Source of the DNA: JAJECS01 sp965262745
GTDB lineage: Bacteria; Chloroflexota; UBA11872
Assembly: GCA_965262745.1 (NCBI GenBank)
Contig: OZ253558.1
Location: 2,976,001-3,040,000 of the forward strand
Length of the DNA: 64,000 nucleotides
Direction: 5' to 3'
The notes beneath the pieces were generated by a model, which worked only from the letters and a program-made list of their open reading frames with translations, searched no databases and was not told the DNA's origin. Of this stretch, positions 50,726 to 59,216 are shown in pieces (position 1 is the first letter of the stretch; the number at the start of each line of letters is the position of its first letter). Position numbers and translations under genes: made by a program.

Positions 50726-51154
50726 ATGATCTATGCCTACCCCTGCGTCCTCACGCCTGCTGAAGACGGAAGCCTGATTGCCACCTTCCCTGACGTCCCC
50801 GAAGCCATCACCGGCGGCGCCGACCGATCCGAAGCCCTGGCAATGGCCGAGGATGCCCTCGCGACGGCCCTGGCTGGCTACGTACATGAGAAGTGGGACA
50901 TCCCCACACCCAGTCAGGCGGTCACCGGTCAGGAGTTGGTCCCCGTACCGACCGTTGTTGCGGCCAAGCTCGCCCTTTATGCAGCCATGCGGGAGCAACG
51001 CATCACCAACGTCGAACTTGCCCGCCGGCTGGGGATCAGCGAGTCAGCCGTGCGTAAGCTGGCCAACCCGGACCATCGCTCCCACGTCGGCCAGGTTCAG
51101 AAAGCGCTCCGGGCCGTCGGACGCAGCCTAAGGGTCGAGGTCACCGCCGCCTGA
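50726..51154 (+). CDS. hicB: HicB-type antitoxin
   Basis: The 142-residue antitoxin has an N-terminal partial RNase H-like fold (YPCVLTPAEDGSLIATFPDV, then ITGGADRSEALAMAEDAL) that blocks HicA. The C-terminal XRE/MerR-like helix-turn-helix (TNVELARRLGISESAVRKLA) serves operator binding. It lies 3 bp downstream of hicA. It is longer than the minimal HicB because of the DNA-binding domain, as in autoregulated HicAB systems. Confidence 0.93.
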   Translation: MIYAYPCVLTPAEDGSLIATFPDVPEAITGGADRSEALAMAEDALATALAGYVHEKWDIPTPSQAVTGQELVPVPTVVAAKLALYAAMREQRITNVELARRLGISESAVRKLANPDHRSHVGQVQKALRAVGRSLRVEVTAA

Positions 51155-51303
51155 AGCCATCTCGAGACATGACCGTGCTGAGGGTCGCTGTGCGCAGTCT
51201 CCGCCCACGCCATAGCTATCTTTCACAAGCGACGCAGACTCGCCCGGCCTCACGCCTCCACGTCACCCCGGTCGAATCTACAGATGCTCGTCAGAACCCC
51301 GGC

Positions 51304-51790
51304 AGATGTGTCATTTGCCGGTCTCGACTGTGCCATAATCGATGACATATAGCTGACTTTCGAGGTGACAATGGGGTTGCTCGCAGAGCGTCTGGGACAG
51401 GTAGCAACGGAAGTGTGTCTTGATCAGGCTGATCTGGCGCGAATTCTCGGCGCGAGTCCCCGCACTGTGGCGCGCTGGCTCCAGGCGGAGACTGAACCAC
51501 GGCGAGACGCGCGAGAGCGCATCCTGGAACTCGTGGCTGTGTTGAACGCCTTGTCGAAGACCGTTCACGGGCGGACCGCCTACGACTGGCTGTACTCGCC
51601 CATTCCGGCTCTTGAGCATCGAAAGCCCGCCGATCTCCTCGCCGAGGGCCGCTACCGCGAGGTGCTCGGTGCAATCGACGCGTTGGCCGAAGGGGTGTTT
51701 GTCTAAACGTCGTGTTGGACTCGAGGATCATCGAACGCGTCGATTCGATAGATCCAGTTGGCTTCAGCGGATGTGCCTATTGACACATCT
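51304..51790. repeat. 10-bp inverted repeats bracketing the ParS-like antitoxin gene
   Basis: AGATGTGTCA (51304-51313) and its exact reverse complement TGACACATCT (51781-51790) face each other and enclose the solitary antitoxin gene at 51371-51706. Similarity continues weakly inward on both sides. The TGTCA core resembles insertion-sequence ends, so this could be a small non-autonomous element (487 bp). No target duplication is evident, so chance remains possible. Confidence 0.45.
51371..51706 (+). CDS. ParS/Xre-MbcA-type antitoxin (orphan)
   Basis: The 111-residue protein starts at ATG 51371 behind CGAGGTGAC; a GTG two codons earlier is possible. The N-terminal helix-turn-helix is QADLARILGASPRTVARWLQ. 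The C-terminal half (TAYDWLYSPIPALEHRKPAD and then LLAEGRYREVLGAIDALAEG) is the toxin-binding DUF2384 domain of antitoxins paired with RES-domain toxins. A RES toxin gene should follow directly, but 51707-51914 contains none. Solitary copies may be relics or regulators. Confidence 0.9.
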   Translation: MGLLAERLGQVATEVCLDQADLARILGASPRTVARWLQAETEPRRDARERILELVAVLNALSKTVHGRTAYDWLYSPIPALEHRKPADLLAEGRYREVLGAIDALAEGVFV

Positions 51791-51914
51791 CCCTGACCCA
51801 GTCGCCCATCTCGGGCGAGGGCGCCCACCCTCTGCCCAATCCGCGAATTCACCCACCTTCCCCTGTGAGCCTGATAATTCGCATAAGAGCTATAGCGAAT
51901 AAAATCAGACTATA

Positions 51915-53330
51915 TCATCCAAGTTGGTTATGATAATGGTTCCAGAAAGTCTCGGTAAGCATTTGATTATCCGTCTGAACCCGTACGACGGACTCGGTCA
52001 ATCTTTCTTTGATTCTTAGATACTTAGGTCTCGATGGATGATGTTCAAGATTGTACTCCATTTCATTGCGGACTAAACGCCTCAGAAGCTCTCTCACATC
52101 ATCGATGCTATCAGTCACCATTGCTCCTACCGACACACCGGTTTCAAACTCGATTAACCGGCTTAACGGGTGAACGTCTTGATAGAATCGACGGCGCTTC
52201 TCTTGATCGCAATAGAAAATCACAGGCTTTCCAAGGCTAAGTGCCATTGCCGCCTCAGCATCCTTGCCATAGCTGTCCGACTTACCGGCACAATAGACCA
52301 GAACCTTAGAGCATTTCACCATAAGACATTCGATTAGCCCTTTGTCCTCATGTCCGAGAGCAGCGCTCAATGTAGGATCAAAATATCGGAGATGTAAGTC
52401 AACCAGACTTTTGTGGTCGAAGACATCGGTACAGAAGCGGGCCATTTCACGGAAATCTTCTCGCTTCCTCATGCTTGTGGCTACATAGACATCCAGGTCG
52501 TTCGCCATAGACAAATAGTGCTCGGTATTGGCTAGAGCTTCTTTGCGTGCGGCGAAGAACTTATCTGCGGCTTGACCAAATTTCGTGTCGAAGTCTTGTT
52601 CAGATTCAATTGACTGATCAAGGATATCATCCATTGCAAATTCAAACTCGGATTGTCGATCCTCATGGGCCGGTGGTAAATTGTCACTAATAAGCTGACG
52701 GAAAGTCACGGAACGACGACTTGATTCGGTTCGGCTCGAATACGCTTGTTTGAGAACGTGTCTCATATCGCCTTCGTCGTCGGGAGTATCACCAAAGGAT
52801 TTGCAGGCCATTTCGGATATCAGATATCGGTCATCCTGAGGGACTTCTCGTAAAGGAAGTGCTTGGCCACGCTGTGTGATGGCTTCGGTGTCGAAGCGTT
52901 TGTTTTGAAAAAATGTTTCCAGTTCGGTCCGGGACAGGATCCGTAGTGCCCGGTAGGCCGCTCTGACATTCCCGAAGTAGAGGAGGCCATCTGTGAATAG
53001 CCGATGAAGCCCCCATTGAAGATGGGCTAATGTGATGATTGCGTCTGTTTTGTCGATCCATGCAGGATCGAAGGCGTCGTAGTGATCGACTTGATAAGGG
53101 TGTTGATGTGGACACTCCAGCCAATAATAGGTGAAGAAGCCGGTAGAGACTGAAGCTTGGTGACCTAAGACCAAAAGTTGATTAAGCTGAGCTTTTGTTA
53201 GTGGTTGTGTGTGTATGGTGTCAAGTCTAGCAAAGATCCGCTCATCGGTTTGTTCGGTGAGCCATCCAGCTATACCGTCCCCTCCAAGCGAAAAGAGAGA
53301 AAACTGGCGCAGAATGCCTGCCTTAGTCAT
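51915..53330 (-). CDS. Putative defence protein with nucleoside-deoxyribosyltransferase/TIR-like C-terminal domain
   Basis: The 471-residue protein is of unknown family, encoded by AT-rich DNA unlike its surroundings. The N-terminal two thirds are mixed alpha/beta with no motif I recognise. The region from about residue 285 reads LDVYVATSMRKREDFREMAR, then SKVLVYCAGKSDSYGKDAEA and AMALSLGKPVIFYC. This is the pattern of a Rossmann-like nucleoside 2-deoxyribosyltransferase/TIR-type domain (an acidic residue on the helix before a G-K-P-V strand), used in several anti-phage systems to act on NAD or nucleotides. Start ATG 53330; no clear ribosome site. The gene is isolated between antitoxin modules. 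Defence function is inferred. Confidence 0.55.
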   Translation of the reverse strand: MTKAGILRQFSLFSLGGDGIAGWLTEQTDERIFARLDTIHTQPLTKAQLNQLLVLGHQASVSTGFFTYYWLECPHQHPYQVDHYDAFDPAWIDKTDAIITLAHLQWGLHRLFTDGLLYFGNVRAAYRALRILSRTELETFFQNKRFDTEAITQRGQALPLREVPQDDRYLISEMACKSFGDTPDDEGDMRHVLKQAYSSRTESSRRSVTFRQLISDNLPPAHEDRQSEFEFAMDDILDQSIESEQDFDTKFGQAADKFFAARKEALANTEHYLSMANDLDVYVATSMRKREDFREMARFCTDVFDHKSLVDLHLRYFDPTLSAALGHEDKGLIECLMVKCSKVLVYCAGKSDSYGKDAEAAMALSLGKPVIFYCDQEKRRRFYQDVHPLSRLIEFETGVSVGAMVTDSIDDVRELLRRLVRNEMEYNLEHHPSRPKYLRIKERLTESVVRVQTDNQMLTETFWNHYHNQLG

Positions 53331-53699
53331 GAGGGCTTGTGAAGTGAGTCTTGTCGGTCATGTGATGGGTGTTAGTGCGGGCGTGGAAATTTGTGCATAG
53401 TGATTGAATAAGTTGGAGATGCTAGATGAGCGCTATCTTAAGAGATCATGTGGTGTGGTTGAGATGGCTGAGAGCTTATGACTTTGTTATTGGTGCTGGG
53501 CATGGGAATGAGTGGTGATGGCTCGAGAGGCCATCAGATGATGGTGGGGCGGGGCTGACCGGGGCGCAAGTCGGCCATTGACCACGTGCGTCCACGGCCG
53601 AGAAGGAAGCATCGGCAACTATAGCATTCATGGATGAATCGGGCCGGCGAAGGAGAGTGGAGCTGCGCTAGACCTTCACCGCCCTTCTTACCTCCCGCC
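53331..53699. other. 369-bp gap without a recognisable gene
   Basis: The left part (53331-53530) is AT-rich like the neighbouring defence-type gene and presumably contains its promoter. The right part (53531-53699) is GC-rich. No protein similarity or strong hairpin is visible. The compositional step near 53530 probably marks the edge of the transferred segment. Confidence 0.4.
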
Positions 53700-53827
53700 C
53701 GAACGGTCATCTGCGTCTGGATTTGGTCCGTGATCCGGCGCCCGAGCCCGTAGACCTTGGGGCTGGAGTACCGGAAGGTCCGCTCGCCGTTGAGTTCCGT
53801 CACGCTGGCGTACATCGAGAGCCGTCA
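53700..53827 (-). pseudogene. Orphan 3' end copy of the BNR sialidase-like gene at 53932
   Basis: The minus strand encodes L-x-x-M-Y-A-S-V-T-E-L-N-G-E-R, then F-R-Y-S-S-P-K-V-Y-G-L-G-R and I-T-D-x3-Q-M-T-V-R, matching the end of the 53932-55233 protein (MYASLTELNGERIFWYSDRK, then VFGLGRYITDEMLAGMTVPE). The DNA is about three quarters identical over 128 bp. Only 110 bp separate the two ends. There is no start and no beta-propeller. It is the third orphan 3' end in this window. Confidence 0.85.
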
Positions 53828-53931
53828 GGGCATGCCCCGTGCCACCCACGCTCTTTTGCACAAATTGCATGTAGTACGTTCAATCTGTACACCCGGGTGG
53901 GCTGCACGGACGCCACACTGCCGCCCTCATC

Positions 53932-55233
53932 TCACTCCGGAACCGTCATCCCCGCCAGCATCTCGTCCGTGATGTACCGCCCCAGGCCAAACACCTTGCG
54001 GTCCGAGTACCAGAAGATCCGCTCGCCGTTCAGCTCCGTCAGGCTGGCGTACATCGAGAGCCACCACCGATAGAACGGCGGCACGCCGACGCAGTTGGTG
54101 TCGAAGAGCAGCACCGGGTCGCTGAACCAGATCGGCTGGTGCGCGTCGGGTCGGTACTCGCCCAGGGATATGAACTGCGGCCGCCGGCTGCTGTTGGAAT
54201 CCGACGGCCCCAGCGCCCCATAGCCCCAGCCGTCGTGGTTCTGCATCAGTTGCAGGAAGCGACCGTCGTTGAGGCGGTAGAGCGGCGTCGGTGACACCGG
54301 GTTCTCCATCGGCTCGCCGCCATCCTTGAATCGCAGCATCTCCGTGGGCCGCCACGAATGGCCGTGGTCGTCCGAGACCGTGTACCAAATCTGCCCATTG
54401 CGCGTGCGCATCACCGTGAAGAGCCGATCGTCGGGCAGCAGCACCACCCCCGGCTCTTGGCAGAACGACGAACCCGCCGGGGCGTCCGGGTCCCTGGCGA
54501 GCGGCACGGTAATCAGCTCTTCGTCGTCCGGCAGCCAGGTGATCTGCACGTCCCGCGGCTCCGGCCCCTCGTCGATGTTGTCGAAGCGCATGAACTGGCA
54601 GCGGCAGTCGCTGCGGTAGTACCCCACCGTGCCGTCCGGCCGGCGCACCGCCGTTGTCTGCCGCGCCGCCGGCGAGGCCCACTCCGTATAGCCCGCCAGC
54701 ACCCGATCCCGCGCGTCCCGGATTGGCTTCTGCCACGGGATGGAGTTGGTGCCGATGCTCGGGTCGGGGTGACTCAGGATCGTGCGCCGGTAGGGAATGT
54801 CCACGTTGCCCGGCGTCCAGGTGCGGCCGTCGTCATCCGAGTAGCTGCAGCGCAGGAAGCTGGTCTGATAGCTGATCCCGACGCCCGCTCCCTTGTTGTA
54901 GAACGCGTAGATGCGGCCGGTGCGGCTGATCACCGGAAACCCGAAGCACGTCACCTGGCCGGATTTCGGGCCCGGCGGGTCGAATTCGCCCGGCTCGGAC
55001 CAGGTGCGCCCGCCGTCCTCGCTGCGCGCGTAGAGCACCGTGTGGTCCGAGGCGTCCGCCTTGGTGCCATAGGTCCAGATGGCCAGCAGATCGCCCCCCG
55101 GCGTCACGTCCACCAGCACGTGATCCACCGCCTCCACCCACTCCGGCGGCTGCTTGGGCAGGAAGAAGACCAGATCAGGATTCGTGCGGCGCCAATCGTC
55201 GCTAAAGCATTCGTAGTCGCCCTTGACCGGCAT
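53932..55233 (-). CDS. BNR-repeat sialidase-like protein, paralogue 1
   Basis: The 433-residue beta-propeller protein starts at ATG 55233, 5 bp behind GAGGG, with no signal peptide. Asp-box-type repeats are visible: YARSEDGGRTWSEPG, SYSDDDGRTWTPG and VSDDHGHSWRPTE. Two inner segments, FGFPVISRTGRIYAFYN and FCQEPGVVLLPDDRLF, and the C-terminal motif WLSMYASLTELNGERIFWYS are shared with the paralogue at 61341. Exo-sialidase catalytic Arg triad and Tyr/Glu pair are not obvious, so the glycan target is uncertain. A lone copy of its 3' end lies just downstream at 53700. Confidence 0.88.
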   Translation of the reverse strand: MPVKGDYECFSDDWRRTNPDLVFFLPKQPPEWVEAVDHVLVDVTPGGDLLAIWTYGTKADASDHTVLYARSEDGGRTWSEPGEFDPPGPKSGQVTCFGFPVISRTGRIYAFYNKGAGVGISYQTSFLRCSYSDDDGRTWTPGNVDIPYRRTILSHPDPSIGTNSIPWQKPIRDARDRVLAGYTEWASPAARQTTAVRRPDGTVGYYRSDCRCQFMRFDNIDEGPEPRDVQITWLPDDEELITVPLARDPDAPAGSSFCQEPGVVLLPDDRLFTVMRTRNGQIWYTVSDDHGHSWRPTEMLRFKDGGEPMENPVSPTPLYRLNDGRFLQLMQNHDGWGYGALGPSDSNSSRRPQFISLGEYRPDAHQPIWFSDPVLLFDTNCVGVPPFYRWWLSMYASLTELNGERIFWYSDRKVFGLGRYITDEMLAGMTVPE

Positions 55234-55341
55234 GGTGTCCCTCGCTTGCCCTGAACCCGGACCCGCTTCGACCAGGCAATTGCAGCCTAGACCGTCCAAC
55301 CCAGCGGCGCGAGCCGGGTGGCGGTGCCGTTCCAACAAGCA

Positions 55342-55782
55342 CTAAGGCACTGACACCGCCACGCGCTGGGTGACCTTCCGATGGAAATCCTCGTGCGACT
55401 CCAGCGAGGAGATCATGTCGCCGCCGACGTCCGAGAGTCGGGCCAGATCCAGTCGCGGAATCTCGGCCTGATTTTCGAATACCAAGATTGATTCAAACTG
55501 GAGGTCATGCCGGTGAAAGTAGGACAGCAGGATCGTCGTCAACCGCGCCTTGTCGCGATTGGGCACGCCGTACAGGAAGAGCGGGGTGCCGTTTCTGCCC
55601 TCGATGCGGTAGTCCACCGGATAGGACTGGGCGTTCGGAACTTCCGGCAGGTACTCGCGTCGGATCTTGGCCTCGTCCACCAGGCTGGCGATGAGATCGG
55701 CCAAGTCGTCGTAGAACGTGGAGCCGATCGGCAACGACGGGATCTCGGCAAGCGCCTCGTCCGTGTAGTGCTTGAGGTTCAC
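55342..55782 (-). CDS. Small third gene of the methyltransferase operon (DUF1828/1829-like)
   Basis: The 146-residue acidic cytosolic protein starts at ATG 55782 and overlaps the methyltransferase stop by 4 bp (ATGA), so it is translationally coupled. The segment YPVDYRIEGRNGTPLFLYGV followed by an ILLSYFHRHDLQFESILVFE region resembles DUF1828/DUF1829-type proteins seen next to restriction or toxin genes; the match is by eye. It may be a nuclease-like or control subunit of the operon. Confidence 0.6.
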   Translation of the reverse strand: MNLKHYTDEALAEIPSLPIGSTFYDDLADLIASLVDEAKIRREYLPEVPNAQSYPVDYRIEGRNGTPLFLYGVPNRDKARLTTILLSYFHRHDLQFESILVFENQAEIPRLDLARLSDVGGDMISSLESHEDFHRKVTQRVAVSVP

Positions 55783-57227
55783 GCCAACGGCTTGAGGCGG
55801 CGTCCGACGCGCTTGAGCGTGCCATGTTCGATGAGGCGGGTGATGAGATAGACCTGCTCGCGGTCGCCCTTGATGCGGTTGCAGTGCGAGCAGAGCATCT
55901 GCAAGTTGTCGAGGTGGTCCGTTCCGCCGCGTGACTGCGGCACGATGTGATCCACCTCGAACATGCGGAAGGGGAAATCCACCTGGCAGCCGTTGCAGCG
56001 GCCTTCCTGCTTCCCAAACAACTCGTGTGCGCGCTTGCGGTAAGGGAGGGGCGCCTCAATGTCGGTCCGGCGCGGGATGTCCGTGCGCACGGTCACGTAG
56101 CCGTGGTGAAACATGGGGCCGATGCCCAGCGGCGGCGCTTCCTGTAGACGGTGGTTCACGAGCTGCACCGCTTTGGGCGAGATATCGATCCCGGCCCAGC
56201 GGCGTTCGAGAAGCTCCGCGGCCACACACGCCGTGGCGCAGCCGCAGAAGGGGTCGAGCACCAGATCACCTGCGTTGCTGGAGGCCTTGATAATGCGTTC
56301 GAGCAGAGCGAGCGGCTTTTGAGTTGGATAGCCGACGCGCTCCTTGGCGTGAGCACCAATGGGCCGGATATCGGTCCATACATCCTGCAGGGGAACACCG
56401 GGCATTTCATCGAGATATCGCTTGTAGGCCGGAACCGATCCGGGTCGCGACTGCACAACGCGGCCCGCGGCAATGAGTTCGGCCATTCGCTCTTCGCTGT
56501 ACCGCCAATATCGTGTCACGCCCATGACTTCGTATTGCGGATTGCTTTTTGCCGCCCCGCCGGGTCCTGTCAGATCGCCAAGGCGATATCTCCTGCCGGT
56601 TTCAGGCTCGATATGGCGATAGAATTGATCGATATAGTCTGGGTCATACGGTGTATGGATAAGGTTCCATGTCCAACGATCCGACTTTGTATAGAAGAGA
56701 ATTGTATCGTGTATGCGGCCGTGTTGTCGCCGACCTTGTCGTGCGTCGCTATGCGCGCTCGATCGCTTCCAAATGATCTCGCTTCTGAACGCATCGGCGC
56801 CAAACATTGCGTCCATGATGGATTTCAAATAGTGGCTCGCGGTCGGGTCGCAATGGAGATAGACGCTTCCGGTTTCCTTTAGAACGCGATGCATTTCGAG
56901 CAAGCGCACCGCCATCATGCAGATATAGGACTGCATCCCTCTCCCGTGCGCCCGGCCCGCCGCCTCGATCACGGCGTACATGCCCGGCTGTTCGTCGGCA
57001 ATCAGGCCCATCCAGGCCACGTCCAGGTCCGAGAGCGTCCATGCGTCCTTGAAGGCCGCGCCAGCCGCCTGTGACCCCACAGGGGCCTCATAGGTGCGGT
57101 TGGAGTTGAACGGCGGGTCCAGGTAGATCAGGTCCACGCAGGCGGCGTTCATGCCACGCAGGATGTTGAGGTTGTCCTCCGTCCACAGCGTCTTGTTGGC
57201 GAAGTTGGGCTGGCCCTCAGCAGTCAT
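55779..57227 (-). CDS. Beta-class DNA methyltransferase fused to an HNH endonuclease domain
   Basis: The 482-residue protein contains the N6/N4 methyltransferase catalytic motif IV DPPF (residues 37-40, YLDPPFNSN) before the SAM motif DPFCGCATACVA (about 320), the beta-class order. YPTQKPLALLERII is typical just before motif I. The C-terminal about 90 residues form an HNH domain: CNGCQVDFPFRMFEVDHIVP, then a QMLCSHCNRIKGD tail with paired CxxC zinc motifs and the catalytic D-H. A methylase and a nuclease in one chain is uncommon for type II systems and could cut at or near its own target. It is the second gene of a three-gene operon with 4-bp overlaps on both sides. Target sequence unknown. 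Confidence 0.93.
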   Translation of the reverse strand: MTAEGQPNFANKTLWTEDNLNILRGMNAACVDLIYLDPPFNSNRTYEAPVGSQAAGAAFKDAWTLSDLDVAWMGLIADEQPGMYAVIEAAGRAHGRGMQSYICMMAVRLLEMHRVLKETGSVYLHCDPTASHYLKSIMDAMFGADAFRSEIIWKRSSAHSDARQGRRQHGRIHDTILFYTKSDRWTWNLIHTPYDPDYIDQFYRHIEPETGRRYRLGDLTGPGGAAKSNPQYEVMGVTRYWRYSEERMAELIAAGRVVQSRPGSVPAYKRYLDEMPGVPLQDVWTDIRPIGAHAKERVGYPTQKPLALLERIIKASSNAGDLVLDPFCGCATACVAAELLERRWAGIDISPKAVQLVNHRLQEAPPLGIGPMFHHGYVTVRTDIPRRTDIEAPLPYRKRAHELFGKQEGRCNGCQVDFPFRMFEVDHIVPQSRGGTDHLDNLQMLCSHCNRIKGDREQVYLITRLIEHGTLKRVGRRLKPLA

Positions 57228-57478
57228 CGCTGCCGCACGAACACGAGGGATTCCCCTCCCATGTCAACGTCGATAGTCTTCCACCCCGCCGCCAGCCAGC
57301 CACTCCTGGCCCCGGCCTGGCTGATGCTATTCGCCCACCATGCGCGGTGCTTCCGAGCGGAATGGCACAGCGTGAATCCGAGTTCCTCTTCAACGTCGGC
57401 GAAGGTCGCTCGCCACTCGCCGTCGCGGCGGTCGGCCAGAAACCGGCGCAAGGGCTCGTACTTGCTCACGGCAGCCAT
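57224..57478 (-). CDS. Small DUF7662-like protein heading the methyltransferase operon
   Basis: The 84-residue protein starts at ATG 57478 (MAAVSKYEPLRRFLADRRDG). It has a helix-rich N terminus, the segment WRATFADVEEELGFTLCHSA, then RKHRAWWANS with Q and a final strand GWKTIDVDMGGESLVFVRQR. The W-W-A-N and A-G-W-x-T/V-D-x-D motifs resemble DUF7662-type proteins found next to nuclease or methyltransferase genes. It overlaps the next gene by 4 bp. It may bind DNA as a specificity or control factor (inference). Confidence 0.65.
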   Translation of the reverse strand: MAAVSKYEPLRRFLADRRDGEWRATFADVEEELGFTLCHSARKHRAWWANSISQAGARSGWLAAGWKTIDVDMGGESLVFVRQR

Positions 57479-57699
57479 GCTAGCAATCCAAAGACCGTCG
57501 AGTGTACTGCCACACCGTCTCTGGCGAATGCTCCTGTGGCTGACTGCGGGGGCTCTACCGGAGCGGGTACAAGGCGTGGCACGCGGCCCAGTCGGCGTGC
57601 CGGAACAGCGGCGATGGGCTTGTGAGCAATCAGGCGGCTGAGAACCTTGGGCGTCCGACCGGTAGTCTGTGACGTACTCACACGCTGTGGTGGCATGCG

Positions 57700-59064
57700 A
57701 TGGCTGGTCTTGGCGACTCGTCAGCCCCCCTTGTCTTCGTAAGCTCAACGGTCGAGGACTTTCGGGACCTCCGCTCGGCGCTTCGATTCTGGCTCGACTC
57801 GCTGGGCTATCGCCGCTTCATGAGCGAGTTCAGCGGTTCGGACAAGGTCCTCGGCCCTGGATCGTACGACGCTTGTTTTGACGCGATCCGCCGTGCCGAC
57901 CTCTACGTGCTGCTCATTGGGACACGGCGGGGATCGCTGATTAGCAAAGAGCCGAAACGCAGCATCACCGAGGCGGAATACGACTTCGCGTATCAATTGC
58001 GCCGGGAGACTGGCCGTCCAAAGCTGCTGTTCTTCGTGCGAGACGAAATCGCACGTGACATCAGGCGCGACAATCCAGAGCTCGAATACCAAGATATCGA
58101 GCACACCGGATCCTTCATCGACAAGGTCGAACGTGTCGCCGAGACGAATGCCGCACGTGAGGGAGAGGGCGATTCACCTGCCGACAACTGGCTGCATCGT
58201 TTCAAAGAGTTCGACGAAATTGCGACTGAGATCGACAGCGCTCTCGGGATCACTGGATCGGTTAGGGAAGCTCGACAGCTTGATCTTCTCCGGGAAGAGT
58301 TGGCAGAAGTCCTTCAGACGTTTGTTGGAACACGGACTATGAGTTTCCAGGAGTACTTCGACGTGGTTCCGAAGGTCCGAGACCAGATCGAAGAAGTTGC
58401 CGGCAGGCCGATCCCGGAGCTGTTGCTGGACGAGGACGTTCGGATTCCTGCGATTCGGCACACGATCGCTGACGGTGTTTTTGATTCACTATTCAACGTG
58501 GACGCGAATCAAACGGGCTCTATTAGAGTCACCGAACGGCGCGCGGCGTACCAGATTGCATCATTCTCAATGGTCGTCGGTTCGTATGCGGCGGTTGAGT
58601 TTCCGCGTTTGGAGGAGGCCTGCCGAACCGGTGTTTTTCGGCGCTACGATGCGCCGTCGCGCGGCACCTTGTCGACTGATTTGCAGCAGGCAGCTGACCA
58701 TGCACGACGAGACCTGCGACTGATTCGTTCGTGGGCGCCTGACCTGCGAGATGCGACTGTGCGTGCGATTGCGGAATTGGCTCCGCTCGCGCGGGAGGAA
58801 GTCCGCTCGGTCGAGCTGCCGAGAGGCGATGTAGTGCTGCTAGCAGGCTTCTACAACACTGTATACAACGCCTTCCTCCGTCTCGTATCGCTCTTGCGCG
58901 CTCTCCAGGGAGGCGGCGAGTCTCCGCTACCCAGAGACGAGGATCTCCGGCCGCACTCGCCTCTTCCTGGGATGGATGAGGCAATTGCCCGCGAACGGGC
59001 TACTCCGGAGGAGGTCCTCAATTGGGCGCAAACAGGAATGCTTGAGGCCGCTGCCAAGGACTGA
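57700..59064 (+). CDS. DUF4062 domain protein
   Basis: The 454-residue cytosolic protein has an N-terminal DUF4062 domain (about residues 8-110): LVFVSSTVEDFRDLRSALRF, a C-x-D-A-I-R-R-A-D-L-Y-V-L-L-I-G strand, and SITEAEYDFAYQLRRE. It has a Rossmann/TIR-like fold often found at the N terminus of large defence or STAND proteins. The remaining 340 residues are helical with no obvious ATPase motif. It is divergent from the methyltransferase operon with 221 bp between them, which must hold both promoters. Role in NAD- or nucleotide-linked immunity is inferred only. Confidence 0.85.
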   Translation: MAGLGDSSAPLVFVSSTVEDFRDLRSALRFWLDSLGYRRFMSEFSGSDKVLGPGSYDACFDAIRRADLYVLLIGTRRGSLISKEPKRSITEAEYDFAYQLRRETGRPKLLFFVRDEIARDIRRDNPELEYQDIEHTGSFIDKVERVAETNAAREGEGDSPADNWLHRFKEFDEIATEIDSALGITGSVREARQLDLLREELAEVLQTFVGTRTMSFQEYFDVVPKVRDQIEEVAGRPIPELLLDEDVRIPAIRHTIADGVFDSLFNVDANQTGSIRVTERRAAYQIASFSMVVGSYAAVEFPRLEEACRTGVFRRYDAPSRGTLSTDLQQAADHARRDLRLIRSWAPDLRDATVRAIAELAPLAREEVRSVELPRGDVVLLAGFYNTVYNAFLRLVSLLRALQGGGESPLPRDEDLRPHSPLPGMDEAIARERATPEEVLNWAQTGMLEAAAKD

Positions 59065-59216
59065 GTTGAGTCGCATCGTCTTCAGAGCTGCGTTTCTGGC
59101 CCCACGCGCCGAATGCAAGCCCGCGTCCGCCACCATGAGATCGCTCATATGAAACGCCGTGAACGGGGGCGGGTACCATGCGCGGCACGTGGTGACGGCG
59201 GCGTGGGGGAGCGGTG

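Noticed and set aside
57261..57641. Plus-strand frame of 126 codons opposite the first gene of the methyltransferase operon
   Set aside because: The minus-strand gene has 4-bp coupling to the methyltransferase and a family-like pattern; the plus frame shows neither.
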